A stretch of 39,517 bases of DNA from an uncultured Allobaculum sp. (GCA_910579655.1 CAJTVE010000023.1:1-39517), one strand, 5' to 3'; counted from the first letter of the stretch, positions 14,701 to 23,545 are shown. The notes: generated by a model from the letters alone, not told the origin. Translations and numbers: made by a program.

Positions 14701-17700
14701 TTTGCTGTGCAATATGTTGTGATTCACCCGGAACCTCGCCTTTCGTACTGCCGTTGCCATCGTAGGTCAGGGTGTAGAGCTGCTTTACCTCCGCGGTAAT
14801 GGTCGTGTCCTCATTAATTTCCAGCATCTTTAGTTGATCGGTGGTGTATGTTTTGCCGTCAGCCGTCGTCCACTTTCCGGTAAAGCGATAGCCGTTATTG
14901 GCCGTTACGGTCGGGATGTTGTTCGCTCCCAGCGTATCTTGATGCCACACATTTCTGCTTATATCGCTATCGCTGTTACCACGTATTTCCGCAAGGGAGG
15001 TTGTCGGAGTGCTCGATTCGCTCACATTTGCGAGTTTTAAGTCAGCATTTTCTGCCGTAAATGTCACCTTATGGGGTTGCTGCAGTCCGATCATCAGATT
15101 CTGCGCAACATGGGTATCGTTTGAGTCTTTATCCGAATCCAGAACGAGGGTGGTTGTAGCCTTGCTACCGTTGTCCTTCTCTGAGAACTTCCCGCCTTCC
15201 TCCAAGGAGAATTTCAGGGGATTCTTATCGTTTGCGTTGGTGCTGCCAGGATTGGTGACGGTTACTATGTAGGTATCCGCGCGGCGGCGGTTTAATTTGA
15301 AGGTGCCCTTGTTTTCGTCAGTTGTATTCGGAGCGTTAACAGTCGCGTCTTGCGGTTCAGTATTATCGGCGGTTCCATTTTGGTGTTGCGTTTTCACGCT
15401 TACTTTGTCCGTCGTGTAGAGCTCATCTATGTCTTTGTCGTAAACACCGTTAAAGTTCTTATCAATGAAGATTTTGCCCGCAATGACACCCGTCTGGAAC
15501 TCGGCCCGGAACTTTGGCAGGGGGTTGTGCCCCTGATTGGTGGTCTGGCCCACAGAGTAAGGGGCCACACCGCAGGGTCCGAAACTGACAACTTTGCCTA
15601 CCAGGTCGGCCATGCTGTCAAAATGTTCCTGATCCGCTTTAAACGATGGCTCCAGGCGCAGATTGACCTTCAGCTCGGCGTTTTCTGGAATAGTCTCCAC
15701 ACTTTCTGACGCTGCAATGCGGATCATTTTAACCTTTGCCCATTGTGCCAGTTGATCTGCCTCAGAAGATAAACCCTCTAACAGCTTATTCTTCGTTATG
15801 TAGTTATCCAAATTGGTAAAGTGCTTGCTTTCACCCGATTTTGCCTTTGAATCGATATCCACGGCATACGTAACCTTGATATGGTTCGCAGATGGACCAT
15901 CAAGTTTTGGTTCTCCTGTCAGGTTCATGTCAAATTCAAACGCCTTCTCCTGCATATGGACGTCCCAGAGGTCGCCCTCTTTTGGCACGGGGATATAGTA
16001 GTAGAAGGCTTGAGCGTCCTCCTTTGGAAACACTCGTCCCGTTTCGTTTTTCAGGGTGAACAACAGGGCGATGACGTGATTCTCGTCCTTCAGGTAGAGC
16101 CTCTGCCTCATAGCAGGATTATACTCGGGATCATAATTTGTAAAGTCGGCTGGATCCCATGAAGGATCACTGCCTTTTTCAACCTGCCTTGCGCCGAAGG
16201 TGTAAGTCAGGCCCTGCCGCTTTGCAATAACGCTCAGCTTAGCGGTTGTGTTTTCAGTGTTGACGTTAAAAGTGCTGAACAGGTCGGTCTTATCCGTTTT
16301 TTCATTTTTATTCCAGTCCTCGGTATCAAATACCTGACACTGGTACAGGGTGGCACTTAGGTCATATAGGCCTGGAATGCTTTTGCTTTGTACCCGTACG
16401 CAGTCCCGCATATTCAGGATCATGGCATCCGTGTCCTTTGCAATCTCCATGTCAAAGGAAACTGCGATCTGGTACTGTGTCAGATCTTCTGTGAACCAGC
16501 CGACCTTTGCTTTACTCGTAAGATCGATCTTATACAGTGTGTAGCCATTTTTTTGATACGGATCAACTTTCGTCGGAGTCCCCTCTGGGATCTTTTCCCT
16601 CTTGGGTTTCGCTGTCTCCGTGATCATGTCGTTCAAGAAGACCTTATCGGCTGTCCGCCCCATTTCTTGGAACAGTTCAAGACTACCGTTCTTAATCGTC
16701 ACCTCATTGGGGAGGCGAATATAGATCACCGGATCCGTTATGAAGTTCACGTTGCTGTTGGGGTAAGCGGAGGCGGAAATCAGGGCGTTAAAGCGGACGG
16801 TATCGCCCCCTACGGCCGCGCTTTTTTCCTCCCCGCTCACAGGGTCGCTAAGGATGGGCAGTCTGGTTGTGGGGTCATCACTCGTAGGATCATAGGCTTG
16901 TTCCATCGCCAGCGGGATCTGGCCTGGATTCTCTACGACCGTGACATCATACCACCCGCTTGTTGAATCACTTGAAGGGTCGTTAGTGTTATTCATCTTC
17001 ATAGTGCCCACCTGAGTATAAGGGGTGTTTGACGCAACGTTCGCCTTCAGTAGCTTGCCGAAGGTTGCGCCCTTGTTCGATGTAGGGTCCTTATCCCGGG
17101 TAGCAACATAACCAACATAATCCCTTTCGTAGCTGCCGACATTTGCCTTGATCGCAGTGAAATATTCGTTCTTCTCAAGCTTTGCCATCTGCGTAGTAAA
17201 GAGGGCGAAGCCATCGGGGCTTTCGAGCGTCCCGTTGTACTTTGTCCAAGTATCTCTGGTCTGGGTCGTGGTCTTATACCAGACTTCAATGCCTGTATTG
17301 CTCGTGCCTGCGGGGATTTTCTGGGCGGTGACGCCGAATGTGTCGGTATTGTTGTAGGTAAATTCCACCGTCTGCTCGGCACTGGTCTGGCCGCCGTGAT
17401 TGACCACCTTGAATAGCCCCAGACAATAGATAGCATTTGAATCAAAGTTTTGGTACAACCCCTTGTCTACCTTCTGGCCTGTGATCTTCATCCTCTCACC
17501 GGCGTACGCTGTGTATGGTGTGACGTCTTTGTTAAATTGGCTTAAGGGATAGCAGAACGTGTCATCCTCCCAGGTGATTTTCCCCATGACCGCACCCTTC
17601 CCAGTCGGTAGGCTTGTAGTGTAGTTATCTTTATTGACAAAAATTTTGTCGTTTTCCCAATGGACTGTCGCTCCGTCATTCGGCGCCTTTCCATTCTCCC

Positions 17701-19606
17701 ATTTGAACCAGGGCGTAAAGAATTCCGACGCGTACTCCAGATACAAGTTCTCCCAAGTCAGCGTGACGGTATGGGCTGATGAGTCGGTCGTCTGAGTAAA
17801 TTGAAAGCCGTCCTTATAGCTGTCGTCTCCATTCTTGTGGTTTTGTGGATCCATCAGGTTTTTTCGGGTGGAAGTCCCGTATGAGTCATAGGACATATGA
17901 TCGAACGTCGCGTAGACTCTTTCATCGTCTTGCTCATAGTACGGCAGGGCGATGGTAAGCTCTAGTGCCTTGAAGAACGAGGTCATCTCTATGTAATCCT
18001 TATCCGGGTTCAGCCAGATCTGCCTCAGGGAAAAAGGTTCCACCGTATTTGTTGGCACGCCGTTCTTCACGCCGACTTTTGAGAGTCTGGGGCCGGTCCG
18101 GAGGGCGCGTGATTGGGTCTCATACTGTCCTGTGATCGTGGGTGTAGCGGAGACTGTCTGGTATTCCTTCGTGTTAGTACCGTCGGTGTAGACTTTAATC
18201 TGCAGTTTCTTGTTAAGCTGCTGTTGCATGCTCCTGTTCCAGAGGGTGGTATCCGGAGCAAGAATGATGTTGAAGCTGTTTGTCTCCGCCGTATCTCTGA
18301 GGGAATAGGTGATGATGCCGTTTTCGGGTTGATAACCGCCATAGCTTGTTGTACTTTCCTGGTATTCAACACTGTTCACCATTCCGCCCCGGTCAGGAAT
18401 CGGGTATTCCACCACAGTCAGTCCATCAGGCACTGTGATCTCCACCTTTTTATTTTGCAGATTCAGCTCACTGTCGACTACAAGATGCAGGGTGAATTGC
18501 TTAGAAAAGTCAACGGAAAAAGAAGTTGTCTCTGAGGAAGATTCACTTGAGGAGGATCCTTTTAACAAAGATTGATTCGTCTTGCCTTCTGCCCAGATTT
18601 CGGCGGTAACAATTTTCATTCCGGTGATTGGATTCGTATCGGTCTCGTCGCTAAGCGCCTGAATATTCGAGGTATCCACAGAATCGAAGGAAGTGTTGTT
18701 TTCGTTATCTTCCTCGATCTGGTTCTGCTCCTCCTCTTTTAGAAGGTCAGATGAGCGTCGGGCGGCATTGACCTGCTTTGAAAGATTGGGCTTGTCTTCT
18801 TCACTCGGCTTTAGTGCGTCCGCGTTTGTTTCTTTGTTATCTGGTTGTGAATTATCTGGTTGCGACGGCTGTGTAGTCGTGGATGAGGGGACTGTTTGGT
18901 TCTGCCCGCTTCCATTGCTCAATGTCGGGGTATCCGGATCCTCCACAAACTCAGAGGAAGTGGCAGTGTCACCTGTCTGGGTCTGGTTTTGTGTGTTATC
19001 CAGATTTGTTTGAGGTCTGTCAGGCGTTTCAGTATCGATTTGCGGTGGGTTTGCAGGAGTGGATGGGGAATCTGGTTGCTCTTGTCCATCGGCATTGTCT
19101 GGTGTCTGAATTTCCAGGCTGTCCACAAATTCGAGGAATTCTTCGATCTTATCCGGATCGATTTGTTCTTTTTCTTCCTCTTCCAGATCGTCAAAAGCTT
19201 TCTTGGCTTTCGCAGCCTGTTTTAAAAGATCAAGCTTGTCGTCTTCGTTTAAATCTGTTTCCTGCTCTTTTTGCTGTTCCATCAATTCGAGAACAGCGTC
19301 AATCTGCTCTTCCACAGGGCAGATGGGGCAGATAAAGCTGCATCTGGGGTTGTCCTCGGTGTAGCCGCAGTTCTCGTCATGATTATGGTGTTTGCACAGT
19401 TCTGTTTTGTCTGATTCCGGCTGGGTTGTAAGAGTAGAGGAATTATCAGGTTCCTGTTGTCCCCCCCCCTCAATAGTGGAGGATTCGAACGGATCCTGGG
19501 AGGTGTCGATTGCAGAGACTTCCATCATATTTGTGCTGAGCGCAACGCAAAGGGCTGCACTGGCAGCTCTGCACCAAAAATTAGCCATATTTTTATGTCG
19601 TCTCAC
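11702..19606 (-). CDS. Giant cell-wall-anchored surface protein (2634 aa) with Listeria-Bacteroides repeats
   Basis: A huge exported, sortase-anchored protein, probably an adhesin. Residues 1-33 are a signal peptide. A Cys/His-rich motif CKHHNHDENCGYTED (71-85) with further Cys at 89, 93 and 96 opens the mature protein, as in other gut Bacillota surface proteins. An acidic coiled-coil-like helix spans about 100-165, then a Pro/Thr/Asn/Gln linker to about 320. Residues about 330-1370 are large beta-rich regions I cannot classify. An SdrD-B-like domain (GKIFIDKNFNGVYDKDIDE) lies at about 1375-1500. About ten Listeria-Bacteroides (InlB B-type) repeats follow at 1515-2540, most ending in a Ca-loop-like DxNxNGxxD motif such as DANNNGNPDYRDD. 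A Thr/Asn/Pro stalk and the sorting signal PPQTG, hydrophobic helix and RN tail end it. The start is GTG 19606 with GGAAGG 9 nt upstream; ATG 19588 is possible. Confidence 0.88.
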   Translation of the reverse strand: MRRHKNMANFWCRAASAALCVALSTNMMEVSAIDTSQDPFESSTIEGGGQQEPDNSSTLTTQPESDKTELCKHHNHDENCGYTEDNPRCSFICPICPVEEQIDAVLELMEQQKEQETDLNEDDKLDLLKQAAKAKKAFDDLEEEEKEQIDPDKIEEFLEFVDSLEIQTPDNADGQEQPDSPSTPANPPQIDTETPDRPQTNLDNTQNQTQTGDTATSSEFVEDPDTPTLSNGSGQNQTVPSSTTTQPSQPDNSQPDNKETNADALKPSEEDKPNLSKQVNAARRSSDLLKEEEQNQIEEDNENNTSFDSVDTSNIQALSDETDTNPITGMKIVTAEIWAEGKTNQSLLKGSSSSESSSETTSFSVDFSKQFTLHLVVDSELNLQNKKVEITVPDGLTVVEYPIPDRGGMVNSVEYQESTTSYGGYQPENGIITYSLRDTAETNSFNIILAPDTTLWNRSMQQQLNKKLQIKVYTDGTNTKEYQTVSATPTITGQYETQSRALRTGPRLSKVGVKNGVPTNTVEPFSLRQIWLNPDKDYIEMTSFFKALELTIALPYYEQDDERVYATFDHMSYDSYGTSTRKNLMDPQNHKNGDDSYKDGFQFTQTTDSSAHTVTLTWENLYLEYASEFFTPWFKWENGKAPNDGATVHWENDKIFVNKDNYTTSLPTGKGAVMGKITWEDDTFCYPLSQFNKDVTPYTAYAGERMKITGQKVDKGLYQNFDSNAIYCLGLFKVVNHGGQTSAEQTVEFTYNNTDTFGVTAQKIPAGTSNTGIEVWYKTTTQTRDTWTKYNGTLESPDGFALFTTQMAKLEKNEYFTAIKANVGSYERDYVGYVATRDKDPTSNKGATFGKLLKANVASNTPYTQVGTMKMNNTNDPSSDSTSGWYDVTVVENPGQIPLAMEQAYDPTSDDPTTRLPILSDPVSGEEKSAAVGGDTVRFNALISASAYPNSNVNFITDPVIYIRLPNEVTIKNGSLELFQEMGRTADKVFLNDMITETAKPKREKIPEGTPTKVDPYQKNGYTLYKIDLTSKAKVGWFTEDLTQYQIAVSFDMEIAKDTDAMILNMRDCVRVQSKSIPGLYDLSATLYQCQVFDTEDWNKNEKTDKTDLFSTFNVNTENTTAKLSVIAKRQGLTYTFGARQVEKGSDPSWDPADFTNYDPEYNPAMRQRLYLKDENHVIALLFTLKNETGRVFPKEDAQAFYYYIPVPKEGDLWDVHMQEKAFEFDMNLTGEPKLDGPSANHIKVTYAVDIDSKAKSGESKHFTNLDNYITKNKLLEGLSSEADQLAQWAKVKMIRIAASESVETIPENAELKVNLRLEPSFKADQEHFDSMADLVGKVVSFGPCGVAPYSVGQTTNQGHNPLPKFRAEFQTGVIAGKIFIDKNFNGVYDKDIDELYTTDKVSVKTQHQNGTADNTEPQDATVNAPNTTDENKGTFKLNRRRADTYIVTVTNPGSTNANDKNPLKFSLEEGGKFSEKDNGSKATTTLVLDSDKDSNDTHVAQNLMIGLQQPHKVTFTAENADLKLANVSESSTPTTSLAEIRGNSDSDISRNVWHQDTLGANNIPTVTANNGYRFTGKWTTADGKTYTTDQLKMLEINEDTTITAEVKQLYTLTYDGNGSTKGEVPGESQHIAQQTVTLANFADLSWGNQTVCVGWSRDRIEKTLPADASQDLIDKIITGDMFEMPADNVTLYAVYAVDANNNGNPDYRDDAVHVRYHGNNKSSQDIICPHHHVVGETAQLSTNGTVTGKMINHTDSASVQGEQKDHFTFTYNNHIFAGWSITLMPDVITTNKQYLDLKDSIVTAVTMADKDNADNDGNTNVYAVWAADRNNNKVADYEEECKLIYNGNPQQSGQVNNVPQDATPHLPNDKVTLSQASAPAHSNVDDKTVLFLGWTAQPTTKIYSRADNAPATIDMVCFTSEDKTVYAAWGYDENGNGRADVLETYTLSYDLNGGKETAPAMVINLNKNAMVELTPDTNFTRNANEIFVGWSDTKHETALALNADKDEVNKFLISPGGTYHITAADVTLYAVWAVDVNNNHKPDYDERYSLTYDGNAQADSAPVENLPTISNKYAPGSKVTLATGKPTHSKIDGKTVVFIGWTEQKTNKIYDRTGTAPETITEVTIADSDVTVYAAWGYDENNNNTADYDETHTLTYDANAQASSTVTGTPTDMTKRYIPREKVTLDTAKPTHSKVNGKTVAFLGWTAQKTNKIYSRTDTAPDTIVEITFDNADVTVYAAWGYDENNNNTADCAESRSLTYDGNAQASGTVTETPTDTKRYIPGEKVTLDTAKPTHSEVNGKKVLFLGWAAQKTNKIYSRTDTVPDTLTEVTFDNADVTVYAAWGYDEDNDGTADVLETYTLTYDLNGGKGTAPEKVLDIPKNTEISLSNEKNFTRNSNEIFVGWSETKRAAALTADEKEEKVNQFLLLPGTKYRMGPEDMTLYAVWALDANSDGIPDHQAVYTVAYNLNGGTGASGVSYAKKQVKPGDTVTVKAAPTRSGYTFTGWFDGEKNYQPGEKITVLNADLALTAQWKKNTDSTVLTNVTTPINPNTPTNTTLSNRPTHTTTSNNPTNITTSNKPTNTTTSNKADKTKNDPPQTGNETNLVLWLTILGISFMSLIVGWLGIKRNFGTN
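11990..15060 (-). repeat. Array of about ten Listeria-Bacteroides repeat modules within the giant gene
   Basis: Modules of about 300-330 bp each encode a YTLTYDGN-like strand, a GWSxxK/GWTAQ core, VTLYAVWA or VTVYAAWGYDE, and a DENNNNTAD-type acidic loop. The modules covering about 12530-12840, 12841-13145 and 13146-13450 are nearly identical at the DNA level; for example TATAGATTTTGTTCGTTTTC recurs at about 12650 and 12960. This points to recent unit duplication and possible length variation by recombination. The stalk at 11830-11960 also contains short degenerate repeats encoding TTSN. Confidence 0.8.
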
Positions 19607-20180
19607 TGATATAGTCCTTCCTTTCTAATCTAAAACAGCGATCCATACAGTTATATAGCAATGAGTATAACTATCCTTATAAGATACATATTTTGATTAA
19701 CTTGTTACATCTTTAAATTATATGGTCAAGTGGCTTGAAATGAAAGATTTTTCTGATGTATCAGATAAAATAAACGATTTGAGGATGATTTTATCAGTGT
19801 TAATAACGCTTCATATAAAGCAAAAATATATAGATATACATTTGACTGTTTTTTCTTTATGGTTTTTATATAAAAGATGAATGCTGATTTTAACTGTACT
19901 TATAGATATATTTTGATGGTTTGCTTTAAAATGATGGTTGGAATAAGAAGACTGACAAAGTCTAATTCTTTATTCGTACAGTTGGATAGACTTGGTGATG
20001 ACCTGAAGAATAAAATATCCAAATCAAGCATCGATATTACCTTTATATGACGTGAATCAGGTGTGAAAATTAGGCCTGCACTGAATTTGTAATTACCTTT
20101 ATGGAGATTCGAAAAAATCAAATCAACCAGATGATGATATTCTTTGTCTTGACTATAATAAGCTCCAATAATTAAACGAA
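19607..20180. other. AT-rich gene-free region between divergent genes
   Basis: This 570-bp region is far more AT-rich than its neighbours and divides the giant surface gene (minus) from the response regulator (plus). No ORF in it is protein-like. It must hold the promoter of the giant gene, but many AT-rich hexamers compete and I cannot choose one. The plus strand has a TATAAT at 20154-20159, a likely -10 for the regulator gene, with only a poor -35. Such AT-rich islands often bind nucleoid proteins or mark acquired DNA; that is inference. Confidence 0.45.
19649..19672. promoter_or_regulatory. Inverted repeat upstream of the giant surface protein gene
   Basis: AGTTATA (19649-19655) and TATAACT (19666-19672) form a perfect 7-bp inverted repeat with a 10-bp spacer, about 45 bp ahead of the GTG start. 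It could be an operator overlapping the promoter of the giant gene; no bound factor can be named. Confidence 0.4.
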
Positions 20181-20924
20181 ATGAAGCAGAAAGGAAAGCC
20201 GGCCGCTCGGGCCGGCACGGTACTTACATTGGGTGAAATCTGGGCTATTGAAGATGATCAGAATATCCGTGATATTTTGATGTATACCCTGCGCTCGACT
20301 GGATTTACAGCTCAGGGATTTGAAGAAGCTGCTCCCTTCTGGGAAGCTTTGAAAGATCATCATCCGGATCTGATTTTATTGGATATCATGCTTCCCAATA
20401 CCGATGGGGTGGAAGTTTTAAAACGATTGCGGGCAAATCCGGCGACCCGGACCATTCCAATTATCATGACCACGGCTAAGGGTATGGAATATGACAAAAT
20501 CCAGGCCCTTGAAGAAGGCGCCGATGACTATCTGGTCAAGCCTTTTGGAATGATGGAAATGGTTGCCCGGATCAAAGCGGTTTTGCGCCGTTGTCAGCAG
20601 GTCGAACTGACGAAAACTGACTGCCGGGATCTGGTTGAATCTGGATTGATCCACATGGATCTGGACAGTCGTAAGGCATGGTTGAAGGATGAAGAGCTGG
20701 ATCTGACCCGTAAAGAATTTGACTTGCTTGCTTTACTTGTTAAAAATCCAGGAAAAGCGTTCAGCCGGGATGAGCTGCTGTATAAAGTCTGGCATACCGA
20801 TTTTGCGGGGGAAACAAGAACAGTCGATGTTCATATCCGCTCGCTGCGTACAAAACTTCAAGAGACAGGGGAGCGAATCGAAACGGTTCGCGGGATTGGA
20901 TACCGCCTGTCATCAAAGTCATGA
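20181..20924 (+). CDS. OmpR/PhoB-family response regulator (PhoP-like)
   Basis: A 247-residue two-component regulator. The receiver domain (about 18-140) has the acidic pair EDD (24-26), phospho-acceptor D68 in DLILLDIMLP, the Thr in PIIMTTAKG and the Lys in DYLVKPFG. The winged-helix output domain (about 150-245) has LTRKEFDLLALLVKNPGKAFSRDELL, VDVHIRSLRTKL and the wing RGIGYRL. The best guess is a PhoP-type phosphate regulator, because the cognate kinase is PhoR-like and a Pho-box-like array lies in the window. The first 19 residues (MKQKGKPAARAGTVLTLGE) are not typical. ATG 20181 lacks an SD, and TTG 20229 just before IWAIEDD is an alternative. A strong GC hairpin (20198-20216) lies between them. 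It overlaps the kinase gene by ATGA. Confidence 0.9.
   Translation: MKQKGKPAARAGTVLTLGEIWAIEDDQNIRDILMYTLRSTGFTAQGFEEAAPFWEALKDHHPDLILLDIMLPNTDGVEVLKRLRANPATRTIPIIMTTAKGMEYDKIQALEEGADDYLVKPFGMMEMVARIKAVLRRCQQVELTKTDCRDLVESGLIHMDLDSRKAWLKDEELDLTRKEFDLLALLVKNPGKAFSRDELLYKVWHTDFAGETRTVDVHIRSLRTKLQETGERIETVRGIGYRLSSKS
20198..20216 (+). other. Strong GC hairpin at the start of the response regulator gene
   Basis: GCCGGCC (20198-20204) pairs perfectly with GGCCGGC (20210-20216) over a five-base loop. It lies 17 nt after ATG 20181 in the middle of a very AT-rich leader, and just upstream of the alternative TTG start. It could slow ribosomes or affect start choice. Confidence 0.45.
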
Positions 20925-22612
20925 CCAAACGAATTTATCGTTCTATTCTCTGGGCGTGCCTGATCGTGATGGTTACGACTGTCGGCGCTACGGTCTATGC
21001 TCTGTATCAGGCATTTGTCCAAGAATCTGTCGCCCAGCTGGAAAAAGAAACGGAACTGGTTGCTTCGGCTTTAAATCAGGGCATTGATCCCGAAAAAGAA
21101 GTTGAAATTCTTGCGCTGGGGGACGTGCGCGTCTGTCTGATTGATTCCGATGGAATGGTTGTCTATGACTCTGCCCATCCGGGTCTGGAACAGAACCATA
21201 AAGACCGCGATGAAATCGTGCAGGCGATGAATACGGGCAAAGGCTTTTCGATCCGCCATTCTCATACAATCTCGGAAGAGACTTATAACTGTGCGATTCT
21301 GCTCAACAATGGATCGTATTTAAGACTGAGCCAGTCTCATTCTTCAATGCTCAATCTGTTCTTCCAGGCTGTTCTCCCCTTGGTTTTTGTTCTGCCGCTG
21401 GTGCTGCTGTTTGTCTGGGGACTGGCCAGAATTTTAAGCAATAATATTGTGGATCCGATCAACCGGATTGATCCTGGCAAGCCGCTGGACAATATTCCCT
21501 ATGAGCAGCTGCGCCCGCTTCTGGAAAGACTGGACCAAGGCAATCGGCAGATTCACCAGCAGCTCTTACAGCTGGAAACCAGAAACCGTGAATTTGAAGC
21601 GTTGACCGCCAGTATGGATGAAGGCCTGCTGATGGTGTCAACGGAAGGCGGGCTGATCTATGCCAATCCGGCAGCAGCCAGAATCTTCAGTCTCCATGAA
21701 GACTGGCAGATTCAGGACCATCCAGATCTGGATGAAATGGTTCATCAGGCCCTGGCTGGCAGCAGTAAACAGAAAAACTGGAAGCGCAAAGGGAGAATCT
21801 ATTCGCTGGAAGCCTCACCAGTGCGCAACAATGACCAATGCCTGGGTGCATTTATCCTGGCATTGGATGTGACAGAAAAGCTGGAGATGCAAAAGCGCCG
21901 GCAGGAATTTACGGCCAATGTGACGCATGAGCTCAAAACGCCCCTGCAGACGATTTCCTCTTCTGCCGAACTGCTCAATTCCGGTCTGGTCAAAGCAGAA
22001 GATGTTCCCCGCTTTTCAAGCTATATCTATCAGGAAGCTTCCCGTATGACTGACATGGTCAACGACATCATTCATCTGTCCCGCCTGGAAAATGAAACCG
22101 TCACAACGGATCAGAAAACCGACCTCAATGCAGTTTGTGCACGGTGTGTCGAAAAACTGAAACACAATGCGGAAGTCCGCAATGTAACGCTCCATTTTGA
22201 AGGAAAGAGTGCCTGGGTGGATGGCAGTGAAGTGGACCTCAAATCCATCGTCAAAAACCTGATCGAAAACGCAATTCACTATAATCGTCCGGAAGGTGAA
22301 GTCTGGGTGACAGTGGATTCGGATCAGAAGCAAGTGGTTTTAAAAGTACGGGATACTGGAATGGGGATTCCATCACAATACCGAGAGCGGATCTTTGAGC
22401 GCTTCTTTACCGCTGATCCTTCCCGATCTCAATCCGGCACCGGTCTGGGTCTGGCTATTGTCCGCCATGCAGTCGACAATCTTGGCGGCACAATTGACGT
22501 CACCTCAAAAACCGGAGAGGGGAGCACATTTACGGTCCGTCTTCCCAAAGCAGCTCTGAATATGGAAGTAAATGTGGAAGAGACCGACACGAAAGGCGAT
22601 CCTGCCATTTGA
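20921..22612 (+). CDS. Sensor histidine kinase (PhoR-like)
   Basis: A 563-residue membrane sensor kinase. TM1 lies at about 8-29 and TM2 at about 148-170, enclosing an extracellular sensing domain of about 120 residues (with RVCLIDSDGMVVYDS, as in Cache/PhoR sensors). A HAMP-like/coiled linker follows, then a PAS domain (about 225-310, LTASMDEGLLMVSTEGGLIYANPAAARIF). The HisKA motif is NVTHELKTPLQT with phospho-His about 336. The ATPase domain has N box LIENAIHYN, G1 VRDTGMGIP, F box FERFF and G2 GTGLGLAI. This layout (TM, sensor, TM, PAS, kinase) is that of PhoR of Bacillota. It is coupled to the regulator gene by an ATGA overlap. The signal sensed is inferred to be phosphate limitation or cell-wall intermediates by analogy only. 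Confidence 0.92.
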   Translation: MTKRIYRSILWACLIVMVTTVGATVYALYQAFVQESVAQLEKETELVASALNQGIDPEKEVEILALGDVRVCLIDSDGMVVYDSAHPGLEQNHKDRDEIVQAMNTGKGFSIRHSHTISEETYNCAILLNNGSYLRLSQSHSSMLNLFFQAVLPLVFVLPLVLLFVWGLARILSNNIVDPINRIDPGKPLDNIPYEQLRPLLERLDQGNRQIHQQLLQLETRNREFEALTASMDEGLLMVSTEGGLIYANPAAARIFSLHEDWQIQDHPDLDEMVHQALAGSSKQKNWKRKGRIYSLEASPVRNNDQCLGAFILALDVTEKLEMQKRRQEFTANVTHELKTPLQTISSSAELLNSGLVKAEDVPRFSSYIYQEASRMTDMVNDIIHLSRLENETVTTDQKTDLNAVCARCVEKLKHNAEVRNVTLHFEGKSAWVDGSEVDLKSIVKNLIENAIHYNRPEGEVWVTVDSDQKQVVLKVRDTGMGIPSQYRERIFERFFTADPSRSQSGTGLGLAIVRHAVDNLGGTIDVTSKTGEGSTFTVRLPKAALNMEVNVEETDTKGDPAI

Positions 22613-22623
22613 TTCCAGCCATC

Positions 22624-22830
22624 ATGGACGTTTTTTATGAACTGGCTCTTTTTCGGTTGTGTGAATCAAAAGAATTGGCCATAGTCAACCAAACGGTCTT
22701 TAAAGCAGGAACAGGAGGCGGCAGTCAAACAGAGAGTAAAACAACAGTAAAAAATGAAGCGGCAGATCTCATGAAGCGGCAGTATAAATATGAGGATGGA
22801 CAGTTAAAAATGAGGAAGATAGAAAGATGA
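22624..22830 (+). CDS. Small ORF of unknown function between kinase and GNAT genes
   Basis: A 68-residue frame from ATG 22624 that I do not recognise. It begins MDVFYELALFRLCESKELAI and ends in a charged tail (KRQYKYEDGQLKMRKIER). It starts 11 bp after the kinase stop and ends overlapping the GNAT start as ATGA, which fits coupled translation. There is no SD and the middle is low-complexity, so it may be only an untranslated spacer. Confidence 0.3.
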   Translation: MDVFYELALFRLCESKELAIVNQTVFKAGTGGGSQTESKTTVKNEAADLMKRQYKYEDGQLKMRKIER

Positions 22831-23456
22831 AAATGGCAAGAGAAAACGCAGCGAACCTCCCTTTAAAAATGCGCAACAGAATCACCAGACTGGATCATGC
22901 CTACAGTGATGAAAAGTTGATCATGATCAAAAATCCGCCAATACCGCCAGCGCTGCCGATTCTTGTTGAAGACTATCAGTTTGCGCAGCCGGATTCTAAG
23001 CTGATCGCCCAATGGAAGCAGGCGCTGGTCGATCTGGATTTTGTCCAGAATCTCGATGAAGCCGAATTCCAGTGGCAGCGTATGGTGAAAGCGGATGAGA
23101 AATTTTTATTGGACCATCTGTACATGATTGTCGATGCCAAGGGAAATCTTGCCTGCTCAGCTGGTTTATGGCCCTATAAAGAAGTCGAAAATGGAATGCG
23201 GCTGCATTGGGTGTTTACTGTCCCGGCTTATCAGCATAAAGGACTGGCCAGATTGGCAGTCCAGAAATGCTGCTATGAATTTGGAAAGGAGTTTAAAAAT
23301 CAGCCGATCTATCTTTCTACACAGGCTTCTTCCTGGCCCGCGATTGTTTTGTATGAATCAGAAGGATTTGAGCCCTATACACCGACGCCACAGGCAAAGC
23401 AAGCGTGGGATCAGGCCAGAAAGCAGATCCTTCAAGGAGAACAGATCCAGATCTGA
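22827..23456 (+). CDS. GNAT-family N-acetyltransferase
   Basis: A 209-residue acetyl-CoA-dependent acetyltransferase of unknown acceptor. The first 40 residues are basic and look like an extra arm; the fold then shows HLYMIVDAKGNLACSAGLWPY (strands 2-4), MRLHWVFTVPAYQHKGLARLAVQKCCYEF (strand 4 and the Q-x-x-G-x-A acetyl-CoA loop), and IYLSTQASSWPAIVLYESEGFEPY (strands 5-6, with the typical Tyr-x-x-x-Gly-Phe). The start is preceded by AGGAAG 8 nt upstream. It probably shares a transcript with the two-component genes and ends in a terminator. Confidence 0.85.
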   Translation: MKMARENAANLPLKMRNRITRLDHAYSDEKLIMIKNPPIPPALPILVEDYQFAQPDSKLIAQWKQALVDLDFVQNLDEAEFQWQRMVKADEKFLLDHLYMIVDAKGNLACSAGLWPYKEVENGMRLHWVFTVPAYQHKGLARLAVQKCCYEFGKEFKNQPIYLSTQASSWPAIVLYESEGFEPYTPTPQAKQAWDQARKQILQGEQIQI

Positions 23457-23510
23457 AATTAATTTCACAATTATGAAATAACGGTGGATTTAATTACAAT
23501 TTAATGTGCG

Positions 23511-23545
23511 AAGAAAGCGGATTATGAGGACGCTTTCTTTTCTTT
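23511..23545 (+). terminator. Terminator of the two-component/GNAT transcript
   Basis: AAGAAAGCG (23511-23519) pairs with CGCTTTCTT (23531-23539), continuing into TTCTTTTT. Confidence 0.8.

Noticed and set aside
11990..15060. CRISPR-like repeat array
   Set aside because: The repeats are about 300 bp, in frame and protein-coding; there are no short repeats with unique spacers anywhere in the window and no cas genes.
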